Source: Coffea arabica (Eukaryota > Streptophyta > Magnoliopsida > Gentianales > Rubiaceae). From it: a stretch of DNA of 64,000 nt. Every line of letters begins with the position of its first letter. Position 1 is the stretch's first letter. A program made the position numbers and the translations under genes. The notes below the pieces were generated by a model. It was not told the DNA's origin. It ran no database searches and saw only the letters and a program-made list of their open reading frames with translations. This document shows, one piece after another, positions 13,688 through 23,598 of the stretch. The DNA is taken from NCBI RefSeq assembly GCF_036785885.1, contig NC_092323.1, positions 8,626,501 to 8,690,500 on the forward strand, in the 5' to 3' direction.

Positions 13688-13689
13688 TT

Positions 13690-13910
13690 CAAGAAAGGTA
13701 GAAGATGAAAAATCAAGCTGGAAACTCTAATGACTATTATATATGCAGAAGAAAAGCTAAAACCCTGGGGAGTTTGGCGAGTTAGAAGGGTGGAGGATGG
13801 CCTCATTATATATATCTCTAAGCTGCAGCCTTCAAGTATGATGTTACTGAACTGGTTACGTTTTTGGCAGCAGTTGCACGTGCTCAACGCACCGTTTAGC
13901 TACCTGTTAA
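13690..13910 (-). promoter_or_regulatory. DFR core promoter: TATA box, G-box, MYB-type element
   Basis: On the minus strand a TATATATAA box lies at about 13806-13815, some 120 bases upstream of the ATG, which leaves a leader of about 90 bases. A perfect G-box, CACGTG, lies at 13877-13882, and CTACC (GGTAG in gene orientation), a core of AC-type MYB sites, at 13900-13904. Flavonoid genes are classically controlled by MYB-bHLH-WD40 complexes that use such paired sites. The motifs are seen; their use is inferred. Confidence 0.5.
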
Positions 13911-15315
13911 GATGGAGGCTGCCCTTGAATGGTAGCTGGAGGATGGAAGGGGAACTGTAGCAGCTAAATTAATTCAAACTCAGCAATTATTGCGAACCCC
14001 ACTAGTGGGGTTTTCCTCTAAATTAACCACGAAACTCAAAATCTATTTTATTTCCGTGTGTACTATAATTATGTACATCCACATATTTAGGAGTCCTATA
14101 TTTTAGAATTTTGTGGCTGAATATTTACTGTGTAGTGTAAAAAACTCTGCATGAATCATGGACAAGGAAACCGGGGTTGGAAATACAGCATCCGATGTGG
14201 ATAAAGTAAACAAATACTACTACTTCTCAACTTGATTATGCAGTCTTCTACGGTCTTATTTTTTATTCTCTCTCTGGGGAAGGATCATGTAGCCATCAAA
14301 CATGTTTCTTGACTTTCACTGTCCTCGTTTCAACTCTTTCAACAAAACAAAGAAGATGGAGTATTAAAAGAGTGCCCAGGATATTAATGTATTATTATTA
14401 ATGGGTCGCTTGGCGTAAGATCAGAAGAAAAGTTTCTACAAATCTTTGTTTGGGGTTAGGTGGTAAGTCCTTCATCAAATACAATTCTTCAAGCTTCTTG
14501 TCAATTTAGGCTTTTATATATGCATCTTAGATTGCTCCATTCTCATTCCTACCAAAGAAAGAGAATCCCAATTGTAGCTAGGCAGGTCTTCTCCTCGTAT
14601 CCTTTTTTTTTTTTTTTTCTCATTCCATTTTTCTTCGATAATTACATTCCAAATCCCACATGCATAAAAGCCACAGCACCTCAAATTGGGATTTCTGTTG
14701 TGTTGACGTAATTATGCCAGTCTTTGCTGCTTGTTCTTGCTTATCCAAGTTTGGACAATTTGCCTAGGTTATGAACTTGAAGAAGGCTACTGAATTGGGC
14801 TTACCTGGTTCAAAAAAGTCAAAATCAGGTTTCAGTAATTTGTTGTGCCTGTCTTATGAATCGTAATTTATAGTAATTCGTTTAGAATAGAATTTTCCAA
14901 ACATAAATAAATGATCTTTTGGGAATCAAAAACTAAATTAGGCCTTTGTTTATGAATTGAGAACAAGGCCTTTGTTCATGTGTCTGGCCTTATCAAATTT
15001 TTTCAGGGTAAATAACACAAACCACTCTCACGGTTTGGACTTCAACAAACTATTGAAAACTTCTAGACTACAATCAAAGGAAAAAAAGTTTTTTTTTTTT
15101 TTCTTGAAGGATATAATTTGGTGTCTCTTTTATTATTATTATTAGTTCGTATATTTTCGGCCGCAGTTGTACCTATTAAAACATCACAACAAAGCTGGAT
15201 ATTAGTCTTATGCGCTGACTACCAAAGTGGGTAAACAATGATTGCTTGTTTCATGCGTGCTTTTTTTCTTTTTTTTTTTCCTTAATGTTATGAGTACATT
15301 TGTTTTATTTACGCA
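13911..15315. other. Intergenic region between DFR and PPR genes
   Basis: AT-rich DNA with T-runs near 14602-14619, 15088-15101 and 15261-15280 and no convincing coding sequence. It holds the distal DFR promoter and, at its right end, the promoter of the PPR gene. No transposon ends were recognised. Confidence 0.5.
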
Positions 15316-15330
15316 ATGCTGCCACGTTAA
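15316..15330 (+). promoter_or_regulatory. Four-codon upstream ORF abutting the PPR start codon
   Basis: ATG CTG CCA CGT TAA sits directly before the PPR initiation codon, so its stop touches the main ATG in the same frame (TAAATG). If it lies in the mature leader, it would be translated first and could damp or re-route initiation. The transcript start is unknown. Confidence 0.35.
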
Positions 15331-17022
15331 ATGTTGAGACTCAAACTTTTCCCCAGTTATTCAGTACTACCAGGGAAAAGCTCCATTAACTATTTCTCAA
15401 AAATAAATATTTTCAGGCGTCAAACTTTCGATACTTATATCCATCACCACCTGTTCGATGAAATTCCCCAGAAAGATATATCTTCCCTCAACTCTCTGCT
15501 CAACTCCCACACACGCAATGGGGAAGCTGTTGCTACGTGGGATCTCTTTCTTAAAATGCACTGCACCCGCACTGATCTCAATTCCTACACATTCACACCC
15601 GTCTTGACTGCCTGCGCGGCGCTTCTAGACCCGAAACGTGGGCACCAAGTTCACGCCTTGATGATCAAATTGGGAGTGGATTGTGAGATAGTGCCCAAAA
15701 CTGCCCTGATCGACCTGTACTCCAAATATGGGCAGCTGGGAGACTCGGTTTCTGCATTTTATGAGATGCGTTACAGAGATGTGGTCGCTTGGAATGCTAT
15801 TCTTTCCAGCTATTTGCGCCACGGGTTGCCGCGAAAAGCCCTCGAATTGTTTGCGGATATGAGGAAGGAAAGAGTGGAGTTCAGTGAATTTACTTTGTGC
15901 TCTGCGCTTAAAGCTTGTGCTTCCTCTAGAGCTTGTCAGCAGGGTAAGCAAATTCATGCCGTAGTTATAGTAATGGGCCGTGATTTGGTCGTCCTGAGCA
16001 CTGCTTTGATTAATTTTTATTCGCACTTGGGCCAGATTGATGCAGCAATGAAAATCTATCGTACCCTCAGCTGCAGAACGGATGATGTTATGTTCAATAC
16101 CTTGATTTCTGGGTGTGTTCGTAATAAAAGATATGATGCAGCTTTGTCGATTATGAGTTTAATTCGCCCTAACGCTGTGGCACTTACTAGTGCCCTATCT
16201 GCTTGTTCTGAGAATTCGGATATTTGGATTGGGAAGCAGATACATGGAGTCGTTATACGTCAAGGATTTACTCATGATACTCAACTGTCTAATGCAGTGT
16301 TAGATATGTATGCTAAATGTGGCAAAATTTGGGAGGCAAGTTTAGTTTTTGACAGAATAGCTAGAAAAGATGTGGTGTCTTGGACGAGCATGATAGACGC
16401 ATATGGTGTTCATGGCTGTGGGGCTGAAGCTATTGATTTATTCAAGAGGATGGAAGGAAAGGAAAATACTAATGTGTTGCCAAACTCTGTGTCATTTCTA
16501 GCTGTTTTATCGGCCTGTGCTCATTCGGGTCTAGTGGAACAGGGCCGCAAGTACTTTTACATGTTTCAGGAGAAGTATGGCTTAGTGCCAGCTCCAGAGC
16601 ACTATGCTTGCTTTATAGATATACTGGGCCGAGCTGGTCAAATTGAAGAAGCGTGGTCTCTTTTCCCTGGTATGGTAGACAAAAATATTAAGCCTTCTCC
16701 TGCAGTTTGGGCAGCGGTAGTGAATGCCTGCAGAATTAACCTAGATGTTGAGAGAGGTGAATTTGCTGCTAAATGCCTCATTCAATTGGAACCAAATAAC
16801 CCAGGGAATTACGTAGCACTTTCCAACTTTTTTGCAGCCATTGGAAGATGGGATTCAGTTGATGAGTTGAGGAGCATTATGAAGAGAAGGGGAATAATTA
16901 AGGGAGGAGGAGGTAGTTGGGTCACTATGCACAAGTTTGGTGATAAAATTGAGCATGAACATTCTGGGACAGCAAGTTTTGGAAATCTACAGGAGGTTTT
17001 GCTAAGGAATTACTACGTTTAG
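15331..17022 (+). CDS. Pentatricopeptide repeat protein, PLS class, E-type tail
   Basis: Intronless ORF of 563 residues. The N-terminus is basic and Ser-rich, as in a mitochondrial presequence. PLS-type repeats run from about residue 45 to 470, with the usual signatures DVVAWNAILSSYLRHG, NAVLDMYAKCGKIWEA and DVVSWTSMIDAYGVHG, followed by an E-type C-terminal region (PNNPGNYVALSNFFAAIGRW) and no DYW deaminase. Such proteins bind organellar RNA one base per repeat and usually guide C-to-U editing with a partner that supplies the deaminase. Length and tail resemble Arabidopsis At5g66500, which would also fit the neighbourhood; that match is from memory. The start is the first in-frame ATG after the abutting uORF stop. 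Confidence 0.88.
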   Translation: MLRLKLFPSYSVLPGKSSINYFSKINIFRRQTFDTYIHHHLFDEIPQKDISSLNSLLNSHTRNGEAVATWDLFLKMHCTRTDLNSYTFTPVLTACAALLDPKRGHQVHALMIKLGVDCEIVPKTALIDLYSKYGQLGDSVSAFYEMRYRDVVAWNAILSSYLRHGLPRKALELFADMRKERVEFSEFTLCSALKACASSRACQQGKQIHAVVIVMGRDLVVLSTALINFYSHLGQIDAAMKIYRTLSCRTDDVMFNTLISGCVRNKRYDAALSIMSLIRPNAVALTSALSACSENSDIWIGKQIHGVVIRQGFTHDTQLSNAVLDMYAKCGKIWEASLVFDRIARKDVVSWTSMIDAYGVHGCGAEAIDLFKRMEGKENTNVLPNSVSFLAVLSACAHSGLVEQGRKYFYMFQEKYGLVPAPEHYACFIDILGRAGQIEEAWSLFPGMVDKNIKPSPAVWAAVVNACRINLDVERGEFAAKCLIQLEPNNPGNYVALSNFFAAIGRWDSVDELRSIMKRRGIIKGGGGSWVTMHKFGDKIEHEHSGTASFGNLQEVLLRNYYV

Positions 17023-17823
17023 TACACAAATTTGTTATGTCATGACAGTATAGTTGTTATCCTGTTTGGCAATTAATTATTGTCCAGAAATAGTCGGAGG
17101 GTTTCTTTCTTAATATATAGTGATCTTTGAATATGATTTGTCTGCACTTCTTCTAATGTTTGAGCTGGACGCTTTTAGATGAAGTCGTGTTCTGCCTCCA
17201 CTTTCTCTCCTAGAAATCAAGTCACGCGTTGATCCTTCTTTTTAACTTTGATAGATTATTGATTGGTTTATGGTGTGTCTTGACTTAGTCTGCTTTTGTA
17301 GAGAGGAGCACTAATTGGAGGGTGGGTGCTTAGTCTCAAATTTGAATGATTGGAACTTTTTGAATAATTTGTATGTTTTTCTTTTTCACCCGACGGATTC
17401 AGACTCATTTCTCTGTGTTTGGTACTTGTCACCTCAGCATTTGCTTGCGATGAGATTGAGACGGAAGCAGCAATTGTAAAATACCGTAGGAATAGGCTCC
17501 ACACAACATTTATGTATGTCCTCCCGGTGGTTGGCAGTTGCACTAAAAAGTCAACTAAGAGGAGCCCAACTTGTGATCCATTTTCTACTACGATGACGTG
17601 AGCATTTAATCTACGTTAATGCATATGTTGAAAATTTCAACAAAGAAGCGCCTCAGTCCTCACAAGCATAAAAACGGATGCGTGAGTTTCATTATTTGGC
17701 GTCAGATTTGCAGTTTTTAGTTTCCTCTTGTGCTTGTCCTCGCTCCTCTGCCGGCTGCACCAAATAAGAATTCTTTCTTTATTCAAGCAAAAACCCCGTG
17801 GTGCTTTTCTTCGTTGAAGAGCC
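17023..17823. other. Intergenic region
   Basis: Contains the PPR 3' region and the probable promoter/leader of the small gene at 17824. Short open frames on both strands show no recognisable protein. No repeat was recognised. Confidence 0.5.
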
Positions 17824-18174
17824 ATGTTGAGAGCTCTGAGCACACGAAATGGACGGCGTTATGAGAAGATAGAGGAGGGCGGCCAGTCTAGTGCTGTTTT
17901 GGAAGCTCAGTTGAACAAATCCAGGAGCTTGCCTGCAAAACTATTTGGTTCGCAGCAGAAATCAACAAGAGGGCAGACTGCTGAAGAAAAATCTGCTGCA
18001 AAACAAGCCAGGACGGTCAGCAAGATTCACCCGATGTTTAACCTCTTTGATCCCCGTCTGAGAAAGAAAGCCACAGCAAATCCAGAATTCTCCAGATACT
18101 TGGAATATCTCAAGGAAGAAGGTACAGCGGGCTTGGGTCCAACTCCAAATATGCCCGTAATCCACGAAACATAA
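17824..18174 (+). CDS. Small plant-specific protein of unknown function
   Basis: Single-exon ORF of 116 residues from a well-placed ATG (GCCATGTTG). The N-terminus MLRALSTRNGRRYEKIEE and the C-terminal block IHPMFNLFDPRLRKKATA...EFSRYLEYLKEEG are patterns I associate with a family of small plant proteins without known function; the order Ser/Arg-rich head, basic linker, K(V/I)HP..NLFD and a YLEYLKE helix is typical. There is no signal peptide or membrane helix; the protein is basic. The leader upstream is pyrimidine-rich. It could correspond to the small gene between the PPR and ERA loci in Arabidopsis. A real gene is likely; the role is not known. Confidence 0.7.
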   Translation: MLRALSTRNGRRYEKIEEGGQSSAVLEAQLNKSRSLPAKLFGSQQKSTRGQTAEEKSAAKQARTVSKIHPMFNLFDPRLRKKATANPEFSRYLEYLKEEGTAGLGPTPNMPVIHET

Positions 18175-18994
18175 AATTCTGCTGTTTTCTTCCTGTACTG
18201 TTTTTGTGTTGCCGCTGTTGAGCAAGAAACGTAGATTAGCATGTATTTATTTACCTGTATATCATTTCAGTAGATCCCCCTGAAGTTTTAAGGGACGGTG
18301 CTATCTGTATAAAGGGTCATGCGAGGAACTGCAAAAAAAAAATGCAAAAGTCTACATCTTTTGCCTTTTTTAATGATGTTTTCTTGCCGTCCCTTGTTCT
18401 CTTTCAGTCTCAGATTGGCTTTGGCCGCGGTGGCGGCTGGGAAGACCTGTTCCTCTTGAGGAAAAATATGTTAAATATAACAAAAAAAAAAAGTACACCA
18501 TGTCGTTGAAATTGTATCACATAAATAAAGCGAGCAGCATTTGTTATGTAGTGTGAAAATGCAAATTCCATCTCGAACTCTGATTGCTCTCGGTCTGTTT
18601 ATTATTGATTTTACCCTGTTTCTTCAAGTCCGGGTGGTCTTATTTTACTGCGCATAAATTTTTCTTTTTTCTTTTTCTTTTTTTTGGTGGAGTTTTATGT
18701 TGGCGGTCCAGAATTGGCAGCCTAACATTGTATATTTGCGAGAGAATAGTCCCACCCATCACCCATGGCTGGCAGTTGACACTTTGGACAACAAACCCCC
18801 CAAAAATGGGAAACACGTTGACATATCATACATATATACACGGCCCATGTACCGGGCTATTGGGCTCCAATCATTAAATGGAGAGTGGACTAGACGACGT
18901 TGCGTTTACTTTGGGCTGAAGTGATTAATTGGGTTGAAAGGTTCCATGCCGATCCATCATAGTCAACTGGTACACAATATCTGATTTTAACTAT
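18175..18994. other. 3' region and intergenic DNA
   Basis: 3' UTR of the small gene, followed by non-coding DNA with an A-run near 18481-18491 and a T-rich tract at 18658-18685. No further gene was seen before the MULE-like element. Confidence 0.4.
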
Positions 18995-20396
18995 GGGATA
19001 ATTTTAGAAACCTCCCTTGAGGTTTCTGACAATTTCGCTGACCTCCCCTAAGGTTTCGAAAATAACACTGACCTCCCCTCAACTGATTTTGGGGCCATTG
19101 CTGATGTAACCTAGAATGAATTTACTGCTTTGCCCTAATGCATAAAAGGCTGATAAGAAACGAATTTCTGGAAAAATATAATTAGTCATTAAATAAATGA
19201 ACTAATTAAATGATATTAACCGTGGTTCTATCTCTAATAAGCCAATGTAACTGCACTTAAGAAATGGCACTAATTGATATACCAATATGATGCCATTTTC
19301 TTGTGATTCGACATGACTTCAGAGAGCAACATAAGGATAGTCTTATACGGAAACTTGGGGAAGATAGAAAAATGGAGGGAAAGGAAGGAGAAAAGCATGG
19401 CTCCCCTCAGGTTAAAATCTGTTGATTTGCATTAAGATTATTGACATGCTACCTACTCATGCTTTTGTATATGGTTGGCATTAGTGACAAACAATCAATG
19501 GTCATGAAATTTGGCTTTGCAATCCTTACCACCTGCTTCATTCTTTTGGGGCGGATGGTGTTTTGAAACTATCTTGGATTGCAGCAATAGTTTTGTAGTA
19601 CTACAACTGCTGCAATTATAGCAATTTTGAACTAACGTCAAGTGACTTATGTTGTCTTACTAACTAGTTCAACTAATATGTTGTTGTTTATTATCTCTTA
19701 GTAAAGTTAGAGTAGTAGTCATCAAATAACAGTCATGCATTTCTTCCAAATACAATCTAATTGACAAGTACTACTGGTTTGCTTCTTATATAATTAGAAA
19801 AGACTTAAAATGGCTGGTACAATGTCGTGGCACTTTTACATTTATTACAAGAGTTTATCCAATTGATTTTATAATTTGAATGAATATAAATACAACACCT
19901 AGTGTGATATTTATGATAAGTATCATGTTAACTATAGCCTTTGGTTGTTCCAGCCTTGCCACTTTTTATTACCTCGAAATTAGATAATCACACTAAAAAT
20001 AAATTATTTCTTTAGTTGCTTGAGCCGATTATATGCTTTTGAAAAAAACTAAAAATATGGCCATTGCACTAGCCATTGGTGCAAACTGGAACTTCAAGTT
20101 GTTGCTACGGCATTTTTTCTAATAGCTCTTACACCTGCTAGAATTTACTAATTATTTATGTCTTTTAATATTTTTCATTATTTACTAATACAAGTTGTGG
20201 ATAAGCAGAAAGGGCATTTATGGAACACAAATATCATCTCACTCTTCAAAATACCTTTTTAATGCTCATGTTTCTGACATGGGCTGATCATGTTACTACA
20301 ACTATAAGTTCAGGGGAGGTTTATGTCATTTTCAAAACCTTAGGAAAGATCAATGAAATTGTTAGAAACTTCAGGGGAGGTTTCTAAAATTATCCC
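18995..20396. mobile_element. Non-autonomous Mutator-like element, GGGATAATTT family
   Basis: 1402 bp bounded by GGGATAATTTTAGAAACCTC and its inverted counterpart ending GGTTTCTAAAATTATCCC. The inverted ends extend roughly 100 bp, with internal repeats of the AGGGGAGGT type. A perfect 9-bp target duplication, TTTAACTAT, flanks it (18986-18994 and 20397-20405), which is the MULE hallmark. No transposase frame is visible. Other copies or ends of the family are at 23520-23598, 46455-46527, 61302-62468 and 63606-64000. Confidence 0.85.
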
Positions 20397-20603
20397 TTTA
20401 ACTATTGAAGAATTTATCAGTCACCTTTGTTGGAGAGCATGCGAGGCTTGCTAGGAAGAACAAATTGGATCAGTTATAAATTTATAAATCATAGTACCAA
20501 CGAATAATTCTTTAGCTTGAGAATCAAGTTGTTTGTCCTCTCACTATAAAGATTTCACTTTTTCCAAAGCAATTAGCATTGTTAGGTCACTAGACGATCA
20601 AGC

Positions 20604-20635
20604 CAAAAAGAAAAAAAAGAAGAAGAAGAAGAAGA
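20604..20635 (+). repeat. AAG/A-rich microsatellite
   Basis: A purine run of AAG and A repeats just right of the MULE-like element, in otherwise plain AT-rich DNA (20406-21003) with no gene. Confidence 0.6.
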
Positions 20636-21003
20636 CAATTGATGATCACAAAAGTATTATTAGTTTTCCGTCTATATTTATTTTTAAGCACTTGTTGTTG
20701 GACAATCATAAACTTTTCACTATTTGAGAATATTTTAATTTTTCAAGTGTGCAGTTTAAGCACTTAGAATAGAACGGGTCAAAATTAGGGATTATCGTAC
20801 ATCTAAATTATCCGTACATCTAAATTATTAGCAAAATGGATCATAAAAATAAAAGTTGCGTAGCGTCCAAGTCCAACAATATCGTGCCAGCAGTGCAACA
20901 GAATCAACCACTTTGCTTTGTCCAGTTTGCTCTTTCTTTCTTCACGACATTACAGCGTGTTCGCTTCCGTGCCGCGAACCATGATGGATCTTTAAAGCAC
21001 AAG

Positions 21004-21162
21004 ATATTTGGATTGCAATCTTCTATTAAAAAAAAATTTCACATTTTTCGTAGACATATCTTTTAATTACTTTTTTTTATCTCATATATATATATATATA
21101 TATCAAACTCTTACAATATATATATATTTTACAAAAATTTAAAAATTAACAATCCAAATTAA
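21004..21162. mobile_element. MITE with ATTTGGATTG / CAATCCAAAT ends
   Basis: About 160 bp bounded by ATATTTGGATTGCAATCT and AACAATCCAAATTAAAT, with an AT-repeat core (TA dinucleotides at about 21089-21106). The ends match those of the MITEs at 664, 35974 and 60783. Confidence 0.45.
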
Positions 21163-21525
21163 ATCATTTTTCTAAAACAGCGAAATCTATTATTACACGC
21201 GTAAGAAATGTCTATGAAGATTCACACTAACTATTTAATGAAAGCGGTGCTTTGACCTTTAAGATAGTCTAATGTCAAATGGATCACTTGTGCAAGTTAA
21301 GTCAAATGGATCACTCTCAACTTGCGAATGTTCAAAGTTGAATTCAAGGATATCCATTATTGATTACTGTAATGTTTGGTCCAGCTTCACTGAATAATGC
21401 GACAAGAAGGAAAAATGTTTTAGACATCTTGTAACTAAAATCTTGGCTAATTTCTCAGAATATACGTATAAAAAAAAATTATCCACCGAATGAAGCTCTG
21501 ACATAAGGGATTTCTCAAACTATAC

Positions 21526-23065
21526 CGGCCGTGCTCACTGTGCACGGCCGCTACTGACATCTTCGCAGGCTCCGCAGAAGTTTGCACGGCTGAAATCTTC
21601 TCAAAAATTTGCAGCCGCTCCACCAATTCTTTCAATCATGATGGCATGAGCTGCAAGCCTGCAGCTGCACTATTACTAAGTCTACTGGCTTTCTCGGGCT
21701 CTTGGACCGTCTCAAAGCCACCAAAAATATTTGTTTAAAATTGATTGAAGTCTGGACATGGATGGAGGGAGGAAATGGAAGTCTGGAACCATGTCCTTTA
21801 AGCAGACAAAGTATATTGAACAAAATATATTTTAAACAAAATATTAATATTTATATATAAACATATATATTTATTTCAATTGATATAATATATATAATAT
21901 ACATACTAATATTAATATAATTTAAAAACGAGAATCGGATACAAACCAGTTATTAAGTTAGTTATACGCCTTAGTCAAGGTTGTTGGTGGAAAAAAATCC
22001 ACTCAATTATATATTTATCTATATATATTTATATATATTTATAAATATACTTATTTCAATTTTGTTTTATAATATGTATATTAATATATATTAATATGTA
22101 TATTTTAATTATGTATATTATATTATATATATAAATTATAGTAATATTAATATGTATATTTCAATTATGTATATTATATATATTATATCAATTGAAATAA
22201 ATATTATATATTTATATATAAATAATAATATTTTGTTCAAAATATATTTATATATATTTATATTTATATAAATATATTTATTTATAAATATCATACAAGT
22301 TTATATTAATTTAAATATATTTATATAAATATATAAATATATTTATTTTAATTTTGTTTTATAATATGTATATTAATATATATTAATATGTATATTTCAA
22401 TTATGTATATTATATTATATATATCTAAATTATATTAATATTAATATGTAAATTATATTATATATATTATATCAATTGAAATAAATATATATTTATATAT
22501 AAATATAAATATTTTGTTTAAAATACTTTGTTTGCTTAAAGGACATCCAGACTTCCATTTCCTCCCTCCATCCATGTACAGACTTCAATCAATTTTAAAC
22601 AAATGTTTTTGGTGGCTTTGAAACTGTCCAAGAGCCCGAGAAAGCTAGTAGACTCAGTAATAGTGCAGCTGCAGGCTTGTAGCTCATGGAAATCCTCAAA
22701 ATGGTGGTTTATATATTACTGGTCGATAGCTCATAGAATGAGGCAAACAGAGTGATGGGATTTATTTTAGAAGGGTGGTTGCCCCTCTCTGTTTGAGCCT
22801 ATGATTTCTTCATTAATTATCCAAAAATAAATCCTCCAGACACAACAGACCAGCACTGATTTTGTGTCTCCCGGGGACGTGCTCAGTCAGCACGTCCCTG
22901 TCTGACACATGCGCAGACTTGGAGTCAGTTTGAAGCAGCTTTTTCAGTCGCGGACGTGCCCAGTCAGCACGTCCGCGCTGACACCCTCTGCACCCCTGAA
23001 TTTTTTGCAGACAAGATTTCTGTGGAATATTTAATTATGCGGCCGTGCTGACTCAGCACGGCCGC
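21526..23065. repeat. Four related GC-rich hairpins inside the foldback element
   Basis: Stems: 21526-21534 with 21542-21550 (9 bp); 22874-22883 with 22889-22898 (10 bp, loop CAGTC); 22949-22959 with 22967-22977 (11 bp); 23039-23049 with 23055-23065 (11 bp, loop GACTC). All read GG(C/A)CGTGC..GCACG(G/T)CC. Where one arm has C the other has G, and where it has A the other has T, so pairing is kept although the base differs. They stand out sharply from the AT-rich surroundings. Confidence 0.75.
21840..22520. repeat. AT-only core with a roughly 150-bp internal direct duplication
   Basis: Almost pure A/T. A block beginning TTTGTTTTATAATATGTATA occurs at 22061 and again at 22353 and stays similar to the shared ATATCAATTGAAATAAATAT near 22200 and 22500. 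The core is itself rich in ATTAATAT palindromes. Confidence 0.6.
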
Positions 23066-23184
23066 TATAGAATGAGAAACACCCCATGTCAGAGGTGTAT
23101 TTGGCGGTTGTTTTTTTTAAATACAAATATTCTAAGGAATTAGCCTAAAATCTTATGCCAGATAGCTGCCCTACCCTCTTCATC

Positions 23185-23475
23185 AGTGCTATTAGTCGAG
23201 CCGAATATTTGACTGTCGAACTCGTTTCGTGCTTAACTTGAGTCAGACTCGAGCTCACTCGACTAATCGGACGAGTCTTGAAATGTGCTTGAATTCGGCT
23301 CGTTAATAGGATATGTGACTCGAGCTCATGCAAATTGATCATAGTAAAAACCTGTAATTTTCAGTTTCTATTTTTTTGACTTGTTAAATGACATATATAA
23401 CCTTTCTTATCGAACCCAAAACGAACTACTTGAATAACAAATAATTCAAGTTTATTCGACTCGTTAATTAATCAG
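23185..23475. repeat. TCGA-rich degenerate repeat, copy 2
   Basis: Dense variants of GTCGAACTCG, ACTCGAGCTC and GACTCGTTAA without an open frame, similar in style to 3215-3550. The family is unidentified. Confidence 0.4.
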
Positions 23476-23519
23476 AAGGGTAGTTTAAAATTTTTAAAAA
23501 TTTTGTTACACAAATAACA

Positions 23520-23598
23520 AAAATAAGGGAGGTAATTGATATTTTTAAAACCTCATAGAGCCAAGTGATATTACCTCAGAGGTTTCTGATATTATCCC
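23520..23598. mobile_element. End fragment of the GGGATAATTT MULE-like family
   Basis: The segment ends CAGAGGTTTCTGATATTATCCC, the right terminus of the family seen at 18995-20396. No matching left end is visible nearby, so it is a truncated or decayed copy. Confidence 0.55.

Larger units (their letters stand above)
21445..23145. mobile_element. Foldback Mutator-like element with hairpin-bearing arms
   Basis: 1701 bp bounded by GGCTAATTTCTCAGAATAT and its inverted counterpart ATTCTAAGGAATTAGCC, with a perfect 9-bp duplication TAAAATCTT on both sides (21436-21444 and 23146-23154). The outer arms pair over about 110 bp (21445-21552 with 23038-23145). A second, inner palindrome pairs 21650-21850 with about 22500-22690. 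Between them lies a 650-bp AT-only core. The right arm has about 250 bp more than the left and carries three of the four GC-rich hairpins. There is no open frame of note, so it must depend on a transposase made elsewhere. The 9-bp duplication supports the Mutator superfamily. Confidence 0.82.

Noticed and set aside
21840-22520. AT-only block as a replication origin or centromeric DNA
   Set aside because: It is exactly the centre of an element with inverted arms and a 9-bp target duplication.
21526-23065. Repeated palindromes as a CRISPR-like array
   Set aside because: Spacing is irregular, there are no unique equal-length spacers, and the genome is a plant's; they lie inside a transposon.
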